A DNA stretch of 7,377 bases from an uncultured Candidatus Melainabacteria bacterium (GTDB taxonomy: Bacteria > Cyanobacteriota > Vampirovibrionia > Gastranaerophilales > Gastranaerophilaceae), in the NCBI GenBank assembly GCA_934754855.1, contig CAKVJR010000082.1, positions 1 through 7,377 on the forward strand. The letters are read 5' to 3'. How positions within the stretch are numbered: the first letter of the stretch is position 1; every line of letters starts with the position of its first letter. Positions 1 to 6,111 of this stretch are shown one piece after another. Below the pieces are notes generated by a model. That model saw only the letters and a program-made list of their open reading frames with translations, did no database searches and was not told the origin of the DNA. Made by a program: the position numbers and the translations under genes.

Positions 1-1
1 G

Positions 2-118
2 TTCTATCCTTACTATATCAAGGGTTTGCGTGGAGCATCGGAGTTTCGTGGGCGTCTTGTTACTGAAGAAAATTACGAAAAAATTATTTCGATTTTGCAA
101 GAGATTAAAAATGCCTAA
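2..118 (+). CDS. C-terminal end of a probable tRNA-dihydrouridine synthase (partial, 5' cut by window edge)
   Basis: Reading from base 2, 38 codons stay open to a TAA at 116-118. The tail resembles the helical C-terminus of Dus-family flavoenzymes: an aromatic pair followed by IKG (YYIKGLRG), then an Arg-containing stretch (ASEFRGRL), a TEE turn and an amphipathic last helix. In family members this part reads roughly W-Y-[LI]-K-G-x-x-G...R...T-x-E-E...LL. Dus enzymes reduce uridine to dihydrouridine in the tRNA D-loop using FMN and NADPH. The flavin-binding barrel and catalytic Cys lie outside the window, so the call rests on the tail alone and is recalled by eye, not searched. The stop lies inside the next gene (overlap ATGCCTAA), which supports this being a real reading frame and the first gene of a two-gene unit. 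Confidence 0.6.
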   Translation, partial: FYPYYIKGLRGASEFRGRLVTEENYEKIISILQEIKNA

Positions 119-395
119 TCCTTCTGAAAAAAAATATTTTGTATATTTACTGTTAATCGAAAATGGTAGTTATTATTGTGGTTACACTGATGATGTCGAG
201 AAAAGATTTCAAAAGCATTTGTCCGGCAAAGGGGCAAAATATACCCGTGCCAACAAACCGTTGAAAGTCGCTTGGCAAATGGAATTTGACACAAAATCGG
301 AAGCCTTAAAGGCGGAATATAAAATTAAAAATATGACTCACGAACAAAAAATGAAGTTGGTGAATAACGAAAACGCCCTTACTGCAATGCAATAA
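111..395 (+). CDS. Small GIY-YIG domain protein (YhbQ/UPF0213-like putative nuclease)
   Basis: The product is 94 residues and almost entirely one GIY-YIG domain. It has VYLLL at residues 11-15, the second half of the signature as YYCGYT at 21-26, the conserved Arg in VEKRF (R32), a GAKYTR motif at 41-46, and the likely metal-binding Glu in LKAEYKIK (E69). This order matches the stand-alone UPF0213/YhbQ-type proteins of about 80-100 residues, which are related to the UvrC and homing-endonuclease nuclease domain but mostly lack a defined cellular role. The ATG at 111 is preferred: the reading frame can be extended back to a GTG at 30, but that would overlap the upstream Dus-like frame by almost 90 nt and add residues absent from the family. 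With the chosen start the overlap is 8 nt, and a weak purine stretch (AAGAGA) precedes it. The stop codon lies inside the terminator hairpin. Confidence 0.88.
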   Translation: MPNPSEKKYFVYLLLIENGSYYCGYTDDVEKRFQKHLSGKGAKYTRANKPLKVAWQMEFDTKSEALKAEYKIKNMTHEQKMKLVNNENALTAMQ

Positions 396-406
396 GGGCA
401 TTTTTT
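375..406 (+). terminator. Intrinsic terminator overlapping the GIY-YIG stop codon, probably bidirectional
   Basis: A perfect 7-bp inverted repeat, GCCCTTA (375-381) and TAAGGGC (393-399), encloses an 11-nt loop and is followed by A and six Ts (401-406) on the plus strand. The TAA stop of the GIY-YIG gene (393-395) forms part of the right arm. On the minus strand the same hairpin lies 22 nt beyond the stop of the HicB-like gene and is followed by G and TTTT, a weaker U-tract. It could therefore end both converging units, well for the plus strand and less surely for the minus strand. Confidence 0.8.
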
Positions 407-420
407 AAGGAGTAAAATTT

Positions 421-702
421 TTATGGACAAAGTGATTCCCAATCGATATCATCTTCATCAGGTTCACCGGGTTCTCGAATGACGCAATCTTCATCAGACA
501 GCATTACCATTAATGTCCAACGAAGTTGAGTTTTGTAATTCGCACGAGCGGCTTCTTGAGTTTTTGCACAGAATGCGAAACTCGGAATTTCTTTGATTTC
601 GATGTAATGATAAGGATTTCCGTTGAAATCGAGGTCTGTTCCTTCGATTAACGTCCAATCCAAATTCATATAATATTCAATATCTTTTTTTTCGTTACTC
701 AT
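421..702 (-). CDS. Small acidic HicB-like domain protein, no HicA partner visible
   Basis: The product is 93 residues. The middle resembles the HicB-like antitoxin fold: a beta strand ending in a proline loop (YIEIKEIPSF, residues 33-42), then a TxEEA-like helix start (KTQEAARANYK, 47-57), a hydrophobic helix (58-68) and an E-P turn (REPGEP, 76-81), matching the usual order of strands, P-G-C loop, T-x-E-E-A helix and final P-x-P. The tail is strongly acidic (residues 79-89). No helix-turn-helix or ribbon DNA-binding segment follows, and no HicA-like toxin of about 60 residues is adjacent on either strand. It starts at the ATG at 702, giving an 8-nt overlap (ATGAGTAA) with the GerMN gene, and is the last gene of the minus-strand train. 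The fold assignment is by eye. The role is unknown, and it may be a stand-alone HicB-like protein rather than an antitoxin. Confidence 0.85.
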   Translation of the reverse strand: MSNEKKDIEYYMNLDWTLIEGTDLDFNGNPYHYIEIKEIPSFAFCAKTQEAARANYKTQLRWTLMVMLSDEDCVIREPGEPDEDDIDWESLCP

Positions 703-1351
703 CTAATGAATTCTCTTTTAACGGTTGAGATATCGTAAGTCCTTCGCCGCCGACGACGTTAGCCTGTTTGCCGTCCAAGTATAAGTAAACGGGCTTGTCA
801 GAGTTTGCCAAAACGGTTTTGATTAACTGTCTTAAACGTGAATAAAGACTGTCTGAGCCACCGCCGTATGCAAAGGTGCTTGCCATATCAATAATAACTT
901 TTGTGTCATAGGTTGTAATGCTGTTGAGGTGCGAATTTGCGGGAACTTCCGTGTAAACACCCGATGATTTTTCTGCACCGTTAGGACCTGCAATAAGAAG
1001 TTTTACTGCATATGTCAATTTGTCTTGACCCGCTTTCAACGGACGTTTTACGGGTTTAAGGAATTGATTTCCGTTTTTGTCGGTTGTCAACATATAAACG
1101 TAAATGTATGAATCGGTGTGCTTTTGTGCAACTTCTTCTTTTTCGGTTTTTTCATCTTCTTTTTTAACTTGTTCAGGTTCTTGTTTTTCCTCTTTTTGAG
1201 GTTCAGAGGGTTCGATATCGTCGGTCAGATGTTTTGTTTCAAGCCCTTTAATTTCAGGCATAGGAAACTTATCCGACAAAAAATTGTCGTAGCCCCACCA
1301 AAGACCCAAGCAAACAACTATGAAAATTACTAATCTCGAAAAATTGTTCAT
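695..1351 (-). CDS. Membrane-anchored GerMN-domain protein
   Basis: The product is 218 residues. An N-terminal hydrophobic segment (residues 7-20, LVIFIVVCLGLWWG) is probably an uncleaved membrane anchor with the rest outside the cytoplasm. A Lys/Glu/Gln-rich low-complexity linker follows (about 47-77), then a GerMN domain (about 82-208). Landmarks of that domain are VKLLIAGPNG (116-125), the VPANSHLNSI strand-turn (136-145), KVIIDMASTF (151-160), the SRLRQLIKTVL helix (171-181), VYLYLDGK (188-195) and a closing GGEG (201-204). GerMN was named from the Bacillus spore germination protein GerM; the domain is also found in cyanobacterial and other envelope proteins, often with peptidoglycan-related proteins, but its biochemical role is poorly defined. 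The start has a good Shine-Dalgarno AAGGA (1362-1358), which overlaps the TAA of the preceding gene (9-nt gap). Its 3' end overlaps the HicB-like gene by 8 nt. No sporulation genes are visible, so a germination role should not be assumed. Confidence 0.87.
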   Translation of the reverse strand: MNNFSRLVIFIVVCLGLWWGYDNFLSDKFPMPEIKGLETKHLTDDIEPSEPQKEEKQEPEQVKKEDEKTEKEEVAQKHTDSYIYVYMLTTDKNGNQFLKPVKRPLKAGQDKLTYAVKLLIAGPNGAEKSSGVYTEVPANSHLNSITTYDTKVIIDMASTFAYGGGSDSLYSRLRQLIKTVLANSDKPVYLYLDGKQANVVGGEGLTISQPLKENSLDE

Positions 1352-1360
1352 AACATTTCC

Positions 1361-2194
1361 TTATTTCTTTATAACACAATTTCTGGGAATAAGAAATACA
1401 CCTTTTACATAAATCTTGTCGCCTTGCATTATAATATGCGTGATTTCCAACTGTGCTTGGGCATCTTCGGCAAGTGCAACCGCTTGTGTAAACGGGTTAA
1501 ATTTGCTTAAAAATCTGTTAACATTTTTTTGCATTTGGGCATTCAGGTTGCTTGTTGAATTTCCCATCGAGAGTTTTCCGTTTACAATGTTGAAACTTGT
1601 TGTGTAAGTAACTTTTGTATCAACAATCGGGGTTATGATTTTGAACATAATTCTTGCTTTTGAATTTTCTGTTTTCCAAGTCAAACCGCTGATTTTCGCT
1701 AAAGAAAGTTTGCCCAACGGGAGCGTTAAATATTCAGGATTTTGCTCTTCCATTTTTTTGAACATGTAATTCATATCGTCGTTTGTCAACGTTGCCGAGA
1801 ACGAAACGGGGATATCGTACGGAAATCCGATGTAGTCTTTTTTCATCAAAAACTTATTGTACGGGCAAAGACTTTTCGCCTCAAAATCAGAAATTGAAAC
1901 TCCGTCAACCTGAATTTTTTTCGACTTCGCCGTAAATGATTTGAACTCACCGTTTCTTAATGCTCTTGCGTTTGGGGTATCGAGTTTGAAATCGACTTTT
2001 GATTTCAATGTAAATCTCAAATATTGTTTGATGATTGCCTCAACGCCTTTTCTTTCGACAAAATCAACGCCCGTAACTTTTTCAATTACGTTACCTTTTG
2101 TCGGAACGATGTTTTGGCAAGCGTAGTGAACCTTTGAAATGGCTTGGCTTTGAAGAATAACCAATGCCAACAAAATGTAAAATATCTTTTTCAT
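1361..2194 (-). CDS. Exported DUF2993 (LmeA-like) family protein
   Basis: The product is 277 residues. The N-terminus is a typical Sec signal peptide: MKK, a hydrophobic core (residues 4-14), then a polar end with likely cleavage near residue 18-20. The mature protein has the DUF2993 pattern: a substrate-binding-like beta-rich layout with GEFKSFTAKSKKIQVDGVSI (82-101), VSISDFEAKSL (99-109), then IPVSFSATLTNDDMNYMF (128-145), which corresponds to the family's strand followed by a T-x-x-D-[LM]-N turn. A second half (about 160-272) repeats strand-rich sequence and ends in ITHIIMQGDKIYVKGVF. The family is frequent in Cyanobacteria and Actinobacteria, where LmeA acts in envelope glycolipid (lipomannan) metabolism; the substrate here is unknown. 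Three Cys (26, 110, 273) remain after the leader, so one disulfide is possible. The ATG shares ATGA with the truB stop (4-nt overlap), indicating translational coupling. Confidence 0.8.
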   Translation of the reverse strand: MKKIFYILLALVILQSQAISKVHYACQNIVPTKGNVIEKVTGVDFVERKGVEAIIKQYLRFTLKSKVDFKLDTPNARALRNGEFKSFTAKSKKIQVDGVSISDFEAKSLCPYNKFLMKKDYIGFPYDIPVSFSATLTNDDMNYMFKKMEEQNPEYLTLPLGKLSLAKISGLTWKTENSKARIMFKIITPIVDTKVTYTTSFNIVNGKLSMGNSTSNLNAQMQKNVNRFLSKFNPFTQAVALAEDAQAQLEITHIIMQGDKIYVKGVFLIPRNCVIKK

Positions 2195-3048
2195 TGTAAA
2201 AACACTTTCTTAATTTTGATTTGGTCGCCTGATTTTTCGCCGTATGCAACGATTTTTTCGTCATATTTTACAAAAATGTTTCCATCATTGCACTTTGCAA
2301 AAATCGGGTTGCCGTTTTTAACTTTTTCAAATTCTTTTTCATTCAAATTATAGCACTCGAACGGCAAAATGTTTTCGGGTGAAATAAGATTTTTTTCAAT
2401 TAATTCGGGATTTTCGATTAAATCGTTCAAATTTGTGCTGTTTTCTTCAATCATTCCGCCTGATTTTGTTCGGATTAATTTGGTCATAACACCGCCGACG
2501 CCGAGGTTTTGCCCTAAATCATTTATAATTGAGCGAATATATGTTCCCTTTGAACAATTAATTCTCAAGTTGCCCGTTTGGGTTTCATAGTCAAAATTTT
2601 CAAGGGAAATTTCGTTTACGGTTATTGACCTGTCGGGAATTTCAGATGTTTCTCCCTCTCTTGCAATTTCGTATAACTTTCTGCCGCCGACCTTGACAGC
2701 ACTATAAATAGGCGGTTTTTGAGTAATTTCGCCCTCGAAATTTTTGAGTTCTTCTTTAATTTCTTCTTCTGAAATTTTTTTATCAGAACAAAACTCAAGT
2801 TCAGTTTCCGTATCGTAAGATTTTGATGTTACGCCGAATTTGAATGTTGCGAGATATTCTTTTTCGTTTGGCAAAAAATCAATCAGCCTTGTCGCACCCA
2901 AAATTGCAACAGGCAAAACCCCCTCTGCCAAAGGGTCTAATGTTCCCGCATGCCCGATTTTTTTGATATGCAAAACTTTCCGCAAACGACTGATAACATC
3001 GTGAGAGGTTATTCCCTGTGGTTTATAAACATTAAAAAAGCCGAACAC
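2191..3048 (-). CDS. truB: tRNA pseudouridine(55) synthase TruB
   Basis: TruB converts U55 of the tRNA T-loop to pseudouridine in the cytoplasm and also acts as a tRNA folding chaperone. The 285-residue product has all family landmarks in order: NVYKPQGITSHDV (6-18), the catalytic motif GHAGTLDPLAEGVLPV (32-47) with nucleophile Asp38, GATRL (51-55), KEYLATFKFG (63-72), KPPIYSAVKVGGRKLYE (111-127), NCSKGTYIRSIINDLG (164-179) and LIRTKSGGM (191-199). The C-terminal 55 residues look like a short, divergent PUA-type RNA-binding domain. The start is GTG at 3048: a stop lies only three codons further upstream in frame, no other start fits, and the product then begins with the family-typical N-terminus. 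It lies 2 nt after rbfA and overlaps the DUF2993 gene by 4 nt. The rbfA-truB order is the standard one. Confidence 0.98.
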   Translation of the reverse strand: MFGFFNVYKPQGITSHDVISRLRKVLHIKKIGHAGTLDPLAEGVLPVAILGATRLIDFLPNEKEYLATFKFGVTSKSYDTETELEFCSDKKISEEEIKEELKNFEGEITQKPPIYSAVKVGGRKLYEIAREGETSEIPDRSITVNEISLENFDYETQTGNLRINCSKGTYIRSIINDLGQNLGVGGVMTKLIRTKSGGMIEENSTNLNDLIENPELIEKNLISPENILPFECYNLNEKEFEKVKNGNPIFAKCNDGNIFVKYDEKIVAYGEKSGDQIKIKKVFLQ

Positions 3049-3050
3049 GA

Positions 3051-3404
3051 CTACACTTCACCTTTTGAAATTTTATTGATAAGTTCTGTAACTCTTGCAC
3101 CACGTTCGATTGAGTTATCCAAAATAAATTTCAATTCGGGGGTTAAACGCAATCTGATTCTTCTGCCGACTTCGTATCTGATTTTAGGGGCGTCATCTTC
3201 AATTGCCGCAATCGTTTGTTCTTTAACGTTGTCGGGTGCAAAAACCGAATAATAAACTTTTGCATAAGAGTTATCGTGTGCAAGTTCCAAGTCGGTTATT
3301 GACACAACTCCGCCTATTCTCGCATCATTCAATTTCTTTTGAATAATGTCTGCGATTTCTTTCATCAAAGTTTTTCTGATTTTTTCGTTTCTGAATTGGG
3401 GCAT
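3051..3404 (-). CDS. rbfA: 30S ribosome-binding factor A
   Basis: RbfA binds the immature 30S subunit and helps mature the 5' end of 16S rRNA (helix 1 region), with a known role in cold adaptation. The 117-residue product is the normal length and shows the family KH-type pattern: an N-terminal helix with NEKIRKTLMKEIADII (6-21), GGVVSITDLELAHDNSYAKV (31-50) with the conserved D-x-x-x-A-K-V strand, and the C-terminal signature IRYEVGRRIRLRLTPELKF (75-93) followed by a D-x-S turn (96-98) and the last helix RVTELINKI. It starts 9 nt after infB. The Shine-Dalgarno GAGGT (3413-3409) directly follows the infB TAA, giving a combined stop/ribosome site TAAGAGGT, which fits coupled translation. Confidence 0.97.
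   Translation of the reverse strand: MPQFRNEKIRKTLMKEIADIIQKKLNDARIGGVVSITDLELAHDNSYAKVYYSVFAPDNVKEQTIAAIEDDAPKIRYEVGRRIRLRLTPELKFILDNSIERGARVTELINKISKGEV
3059..3064 (-). promoter_or_regulatory. Shine-Dalgarno for the GTG start of truB, inside the 3' end of rbfA
   Basis: On the minus strand AAGGTG lies 10 nt before the GTG at 3048 and within the last codons of rbfA. It supports the non-ATG start and suggests that truB translation depends on ribosomes finishing rbfA. Confidence 0.55.
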
Positions 3405-3413
3405 TTTTACCTC

Positions 3414-6059
3414 TTATACAAGTTCTTGTCTTTCTACCAATTCAACCGTCGTAACCTTAATAATGTCACCGACTTCGAGGTTGTTGAACTTGGCAAATGA
3501 AATACCGCATTCAAAACCTTGGTTAACTTCTTTGACATCGTCTTTGAAACGTTTGAGTTGATCGATTGAGCCTTTGAAAATTTCTTGACCGTTTCTCATA
3601 ACAATCGCCATTTTATTTCTTGCGACCTTACCTTCGGTTACATAGCAGCCCGCAATCTTAGTCGTTTTGCCGACTGTAAAGATTTGTCGAACTTCAGCCT
3701 TACCGATTTCAACGATTTTTTCTTCAGGTTGTAACAAGTGCAACATCGTCTTTTCAAGGTCTTCAAGGATTTGATAAATAATATCAAATTTCTTGATTGT
3801 TACGTTATATTTTTCTGCAGCGGCAAGTGCATTTGCATCTTCTTTTACCGTAAAGCCCAAAATCATTGCCTTACCTGCACTTGCGAGCATAACGTCCGCT
3901 TCGGAAATATCACCGACACCAACGTGAATAATTTTCGTAACGATTTCTTTCGATTCCATTTGGTTAATGGATTGAGCAACCGCTTCAGCCGCACCGTGTG
4001 TATTTGCTTTGATGATGAGGTTGAGGTGTTGAATGTTGTCGTCCTCGCCGATTGCATCGTTTCTGACGTGGGCAGGCATTGTTGCTTCTAGTCTTGATGT
4101 ACGTTCTTTTTCCTTACGTTCTGCGATGATTTGGTGCATAACTCTTTCGTTATCAACCGCTTCAAATCTGTCGCCTGATTGAGGAACTTCGGAAAGACCC
4201 AAAATTTCAACTGGAGTTGACGGACCTGCTTTTTTAATTCTTTCGCCGTTGTCAGCAATCAATGCACGGACTTTACCGCCTACATTGCCGACTACAAAGC
4301 AATCGCCCGTGTGCAATGTTCCGTTTTGCACAAGCAATGTTGCAACAGGGCCTTTACCTTTATCAAGGTTTGCTTCAATGATAACACCGGTTGCTTTTGC
4401 TGACGGATTAGCCTTATAGCCGTTGACTTCCGCCAAAAGCAAAATATATTCGAGCAAATCTTCAATACCTGTTTTTTGCAAAGCACTGACTTTGATACAA
4501 GCAGTATCACCGCCCCATTCTTCGGGAACAAGACCGTATTCGGTTAATTGTTGCAAAATTCTGTCAGGGTTTGCTTCGGGTTTATCGCATTTGTTAACAG
4601 CAACAACGATAGGCACTTCCGCTGCTCTTGCGTGGTTAATTGCTTCAATTGTTTGAGGCATGATACCGTCGTCCGCTGCAACAACCAAAATCGCAATATC
4701 GGTTGCTTGAGCACCTCTTGCTCTCATTGCGGTGAATGCTTCGTGACCCGGAGTATCGACGAATACAATCTTTTTGCCGTTATGGTGTACCGTGTAAGCA
4801 CCGATAGATTGTGTGATACCGCCGACTTCGGTCGATGTTATTTTATGACCTGTTTCTCTGATTGAATCGAGCAATGTTGTTTTACCGTGGTCAACGTGAC
4901 CCAAAATACTTACAACAGGTGCTCTCGGCTTCAATAACGATTCATCAATATCGTTGAGTTCTTTCAATTTTTCTTCTTTTTGAAGTTCCTCTTCGATGTA
5001 TGCGTCTAAATCTTCTTCTTGAACTTCGATTTCAAAATTTGCACAGACTTTCTTTTGTGTGTCGATATCGATAACTTGGTTTACCGTTGCCAAAATGCCG
5101 TTCATCATAAGGAATTTAACGACTTCTGCCGAGGATTTGTTAATTTTTTCGGCAAGTTCACCAACCGTCATAACAGAGTTGATAACGACTGATTTAACTT
5201 CTTTTTGGGCTTCTTCGACACGTTCTTTTTTTCTGTGCTTTTGAGCCATAGCCTTTTCAAGGCTGATAAGTTCTTGTTGTTCTTCTTTTGATTTGTAATC
5301 TTTTTCTTTTTTATTTACGTCTTTACGTTTTGCGTAACCTGGTTTGTTTTCGTAAATATCTTGAGAAATAAAATGTCTTTTAACGGGTTCACGCTTGTCG
5401 CCCGTATTTGCGGGACGTTGCGGTCTTTCGCCGTTGTTATTGTCTTGTCGTCTGTCTTGGCGGAAAGGTCTGTCACCTTTATTGAAAGGCTTTCTTTCGC
5501 CTTGCGGTCTTTGTTGTTGATTTTGACGGGCAAGTGCTTTTTTCTTTTCGATTTCCGCTCTTTCCTGTTCACGTTTTTTGCGGTTATTTTCTGCTTGAAT
5601 TTCAGCACGTCTTTTTTGGCTGTTTTGGTTGTTATATTCAAGCAAGGAACGAATACTTGTTCCTGACGGGGCAATCATTGTGTTTTTGTTTTCTTCCGGT
5701 TTCTTTTCGGGAGTTTTTACTTCTTCTTTTTTCTCTTCTTTTACTTCCGGCTTTGTTTCTGCTTTTTCGTGATGGACAACTGTTTTCTTTTCTTCAGGCT
5801 TAATTTCTTCGACAGTCACTTGTGTTTTTGTGCTGTCGTTTGTTGATTTAACTTTTTTTACGATAAATGCTTTCGGCTTTTTCGGTGCCGCATTTGTCGG
5901 TTTTTTAATCACTTCTTTAAATCTCTCAAATTGAGAGAGTGTCAATGTGCTTGAATGAGATTTAACCTTGACCCCGATTTTGGTTTCAAGTTGCTCAATC
6001 ATTTCTTTGTTCGTTAAGCCAAGTTCTTTGGCTGCATCATATACTCTTATATTGTCCAT
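3414..6059 (-). CDS. infB: Translation initiation factor IF2
   Basis: IF2 is the GTPase that brings fMet-tRNA to the 30S subunit and promotes 50S joining. The 881-residue product has an N-terminal IF2_N module (about 1-51, RVYDAAKELGL), a long disordered linker rich in Lys, Glu, Arg, Gln and Asn (about 52-290), and a second IF2_N module (about 292-346, MTVGELAEKINKSSAEVVKFL). The GTP-binding domain runs from about 378 to 546: G1 GHVDHGKT (387-394), the switch region around GGITQSIGAY (413-422), G3 DTPGHE (435-440), G4 NKCD (489-492) and G5 SAL (525-527). Domain II follows (about 555-645), then domain III (about 678-768) and the C-terminal fMet-tRNA-binding domain (about 780-881, with the typical CGISFAKFNNLEVGDII near the end). 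All catalytic motifs are intact. The ATG at 6059 gives the family-typical N-terminus and is preceded by GTGAG (6070-6066). The Arg/Gln/Asn-rich part (about 149-230) is the most variable and carries no recognisable domain. Confidence 0.99.
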   Translation of the reverse strand: MDNIRVYDAAKELGLTNKEMIEQLETKIGVKVKSHSSTLTLSQFERFKEVIKKPTNAAPKKPKAFIVKKVKSTNDSTKTQVTVEEIKPEEKKTVVHHEKAETKPEVKEEKKEEVKTPEKKPEENKNTMIAPSGTSIRSLLEYNNQNSQKRRAEIQAENNRKKREQERAEIEKKKALARQNQQQRPQGERKPFNKGDRPFRQDRRQDNNNGERPQRPANTGDKREPVKRHFISQDIYENKPGYAKRKDVNKKEKDYKSKEEQQELISLEKAMAQKHRKKERVEEAQKEVKSVVINSVMTVGELAEKINKSSAEVVKFLMMNGILATVNQVIDIDTQKKVCANFEIEVQEEDLDAYIEEELQKEEKLKELNDIDESLLKPRAPVVSILGHVDHGKTTLLDSIRETGHKITSTEVGGITQSIGAYTVHHNGKKIVFVDTPGHEAFTAMRARGAQATDIAILVVAADDGIMPQTIEAINHARAAEVPIVVAVNKCDKPEANPDRILQQLTEYGLVPEEWGGDTACIKVSALQKTGIEDLLEYILLLAEVNGYKANPSAKATGVIIEANLDKGKGPVATLLVQNGTLHTGDCFVVGNVGGKVRALIADNGERIKKAGPSTPVEILGLSEVPQSGDRFEAVDNERVMHQIIAERKEKERTSRLEATMPAHVRNDAIGEDDNIQHLNLIIKANTHGAAEAVAQSINQMESKEIVTKIIHVGVGDISEADVMLASAGKAMILGFTVKEDANALAAAEKYNVTIKKFDIIYQILEDLEKTMLHLLQPEEKIVEIGKAEVRQIFTVGKTTKIAGCYVTEGKVARNKMAIVMRNGQEIFKGSIDQLKRFKDDVKEVNQGFECGISFAKFNNLEVGDIIKVTTVELVERQELV
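5922..5938. repeat. 17-nt near-perfect palindrome inside the start of infB
   Basis: Eight-base arms TCTCTCAA (5922-5929) and TTGAGAGA (5931-5938) flank a single A. The site lies about 120 nt inside infB, in codons for L-S-Q-F-E-R at the end of the first IF2_N module. As RNA it could form a short hairpin (a 6-bp stem with a 5-nt loop). No U-tract follows, so it is not a terminator. It may be chance, since the codons are constrained by the protein. Confidence 0.35.
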
Positions 6060-6081
6060 TTATTTCTCACTTTAATTGCCT

Positions 6082-6111
6082 AATATAGTTGTAACACAAT
6101 CTATTTGTTAA
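6082..6111 (-). promoter_or_regulatory. Candidate sigma-70 type promoter for infB
   Basis: On the minus strand TTAACA (6111-6106, five of six matches to TTGACA) and TATATT (6087-6082, five of six to TATAAT) are separated by 18 nt. A transcript would begin near 6075, leaving a leader of about 16 nt that still contains the GTGAG ribosome site before the infB ATG. The site begins in the last codons of ylxR and fills most of the 41-nt ylxR-infB gap, the longest gap in the train. In AT-rich DNA such matches arise by chance, so this is only a candidate internal promoter. Confidence 0.4.

Noticed and set aside
30..110. Extended N-terminus of the GIY-YIG protein from a GTG at 30
   Set aside because: It overlaps the Dus-like frame almost completely, the added residues do not resemble the family, and ATG 111 gives the normal length with an 8-nt overlap.
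407..482. 19-codon plus-strand frame from ATG 423 with a strong AAGGAG (407-412 region) 10 nt upstream
   Set aside because: It lies just after a terminator, antisense to the end of the HicB-like gene, and the peptide shows no recognisable feature. The AAGGAG is most likely chance.
2117..2194. Lipoprotein signal in the DUF2993 protein (Cys26 after the hydrophobic leader)
   Set aside because: The residues before Cys26 (V-H-Y-A) do not fit a lipobox, and the Cys is too far from the hydrophobic core. A Sec signal peptide fits better.
3738..4091. Long plus-strand open frame opposite infB, with others near 5361-5803 and 4548-4865
   Set aside because: These are antisense shadows of the well-supported infB frame. 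Their translations are Phe/Cys-rich with no domain, as expected for the complement of Lys/Glu-rich coding sequence.
4588..4595. NKCD in place of NKID or NKMD in the IF2 G4 motif
   Set aside because: The third position of N-K-x-D is variable, and Cys occurs in other IF2 proteins, so this does not suggest altered function.
745..4825. Recurring octamer CCGCCGAC on the plus strand in several genes
   Set aside because: Each copy encodes Val-Gly-Gly on the minus strand in TruB, IF2 and GerMN, so codon preference explains it. The cyanobacterial HIP1 palindrome GCGATCGC was not seen.
5315..5674. Minus-strand 119-residue frame overlapping the infB linker
   Set aside because: It is a frame-shifted reading of the Lys/Arg-rich linker of IF2 with no ribosome site or family resemblance.
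5168..5678. Internal start sites in infB that could make a short IF2 isoform (Met128, Met271, Met297)
   Set aside because: None has a properly spaced Shine-Dalgarno; the best (AAAGG before Met271) is only 2 nt from the ATG.
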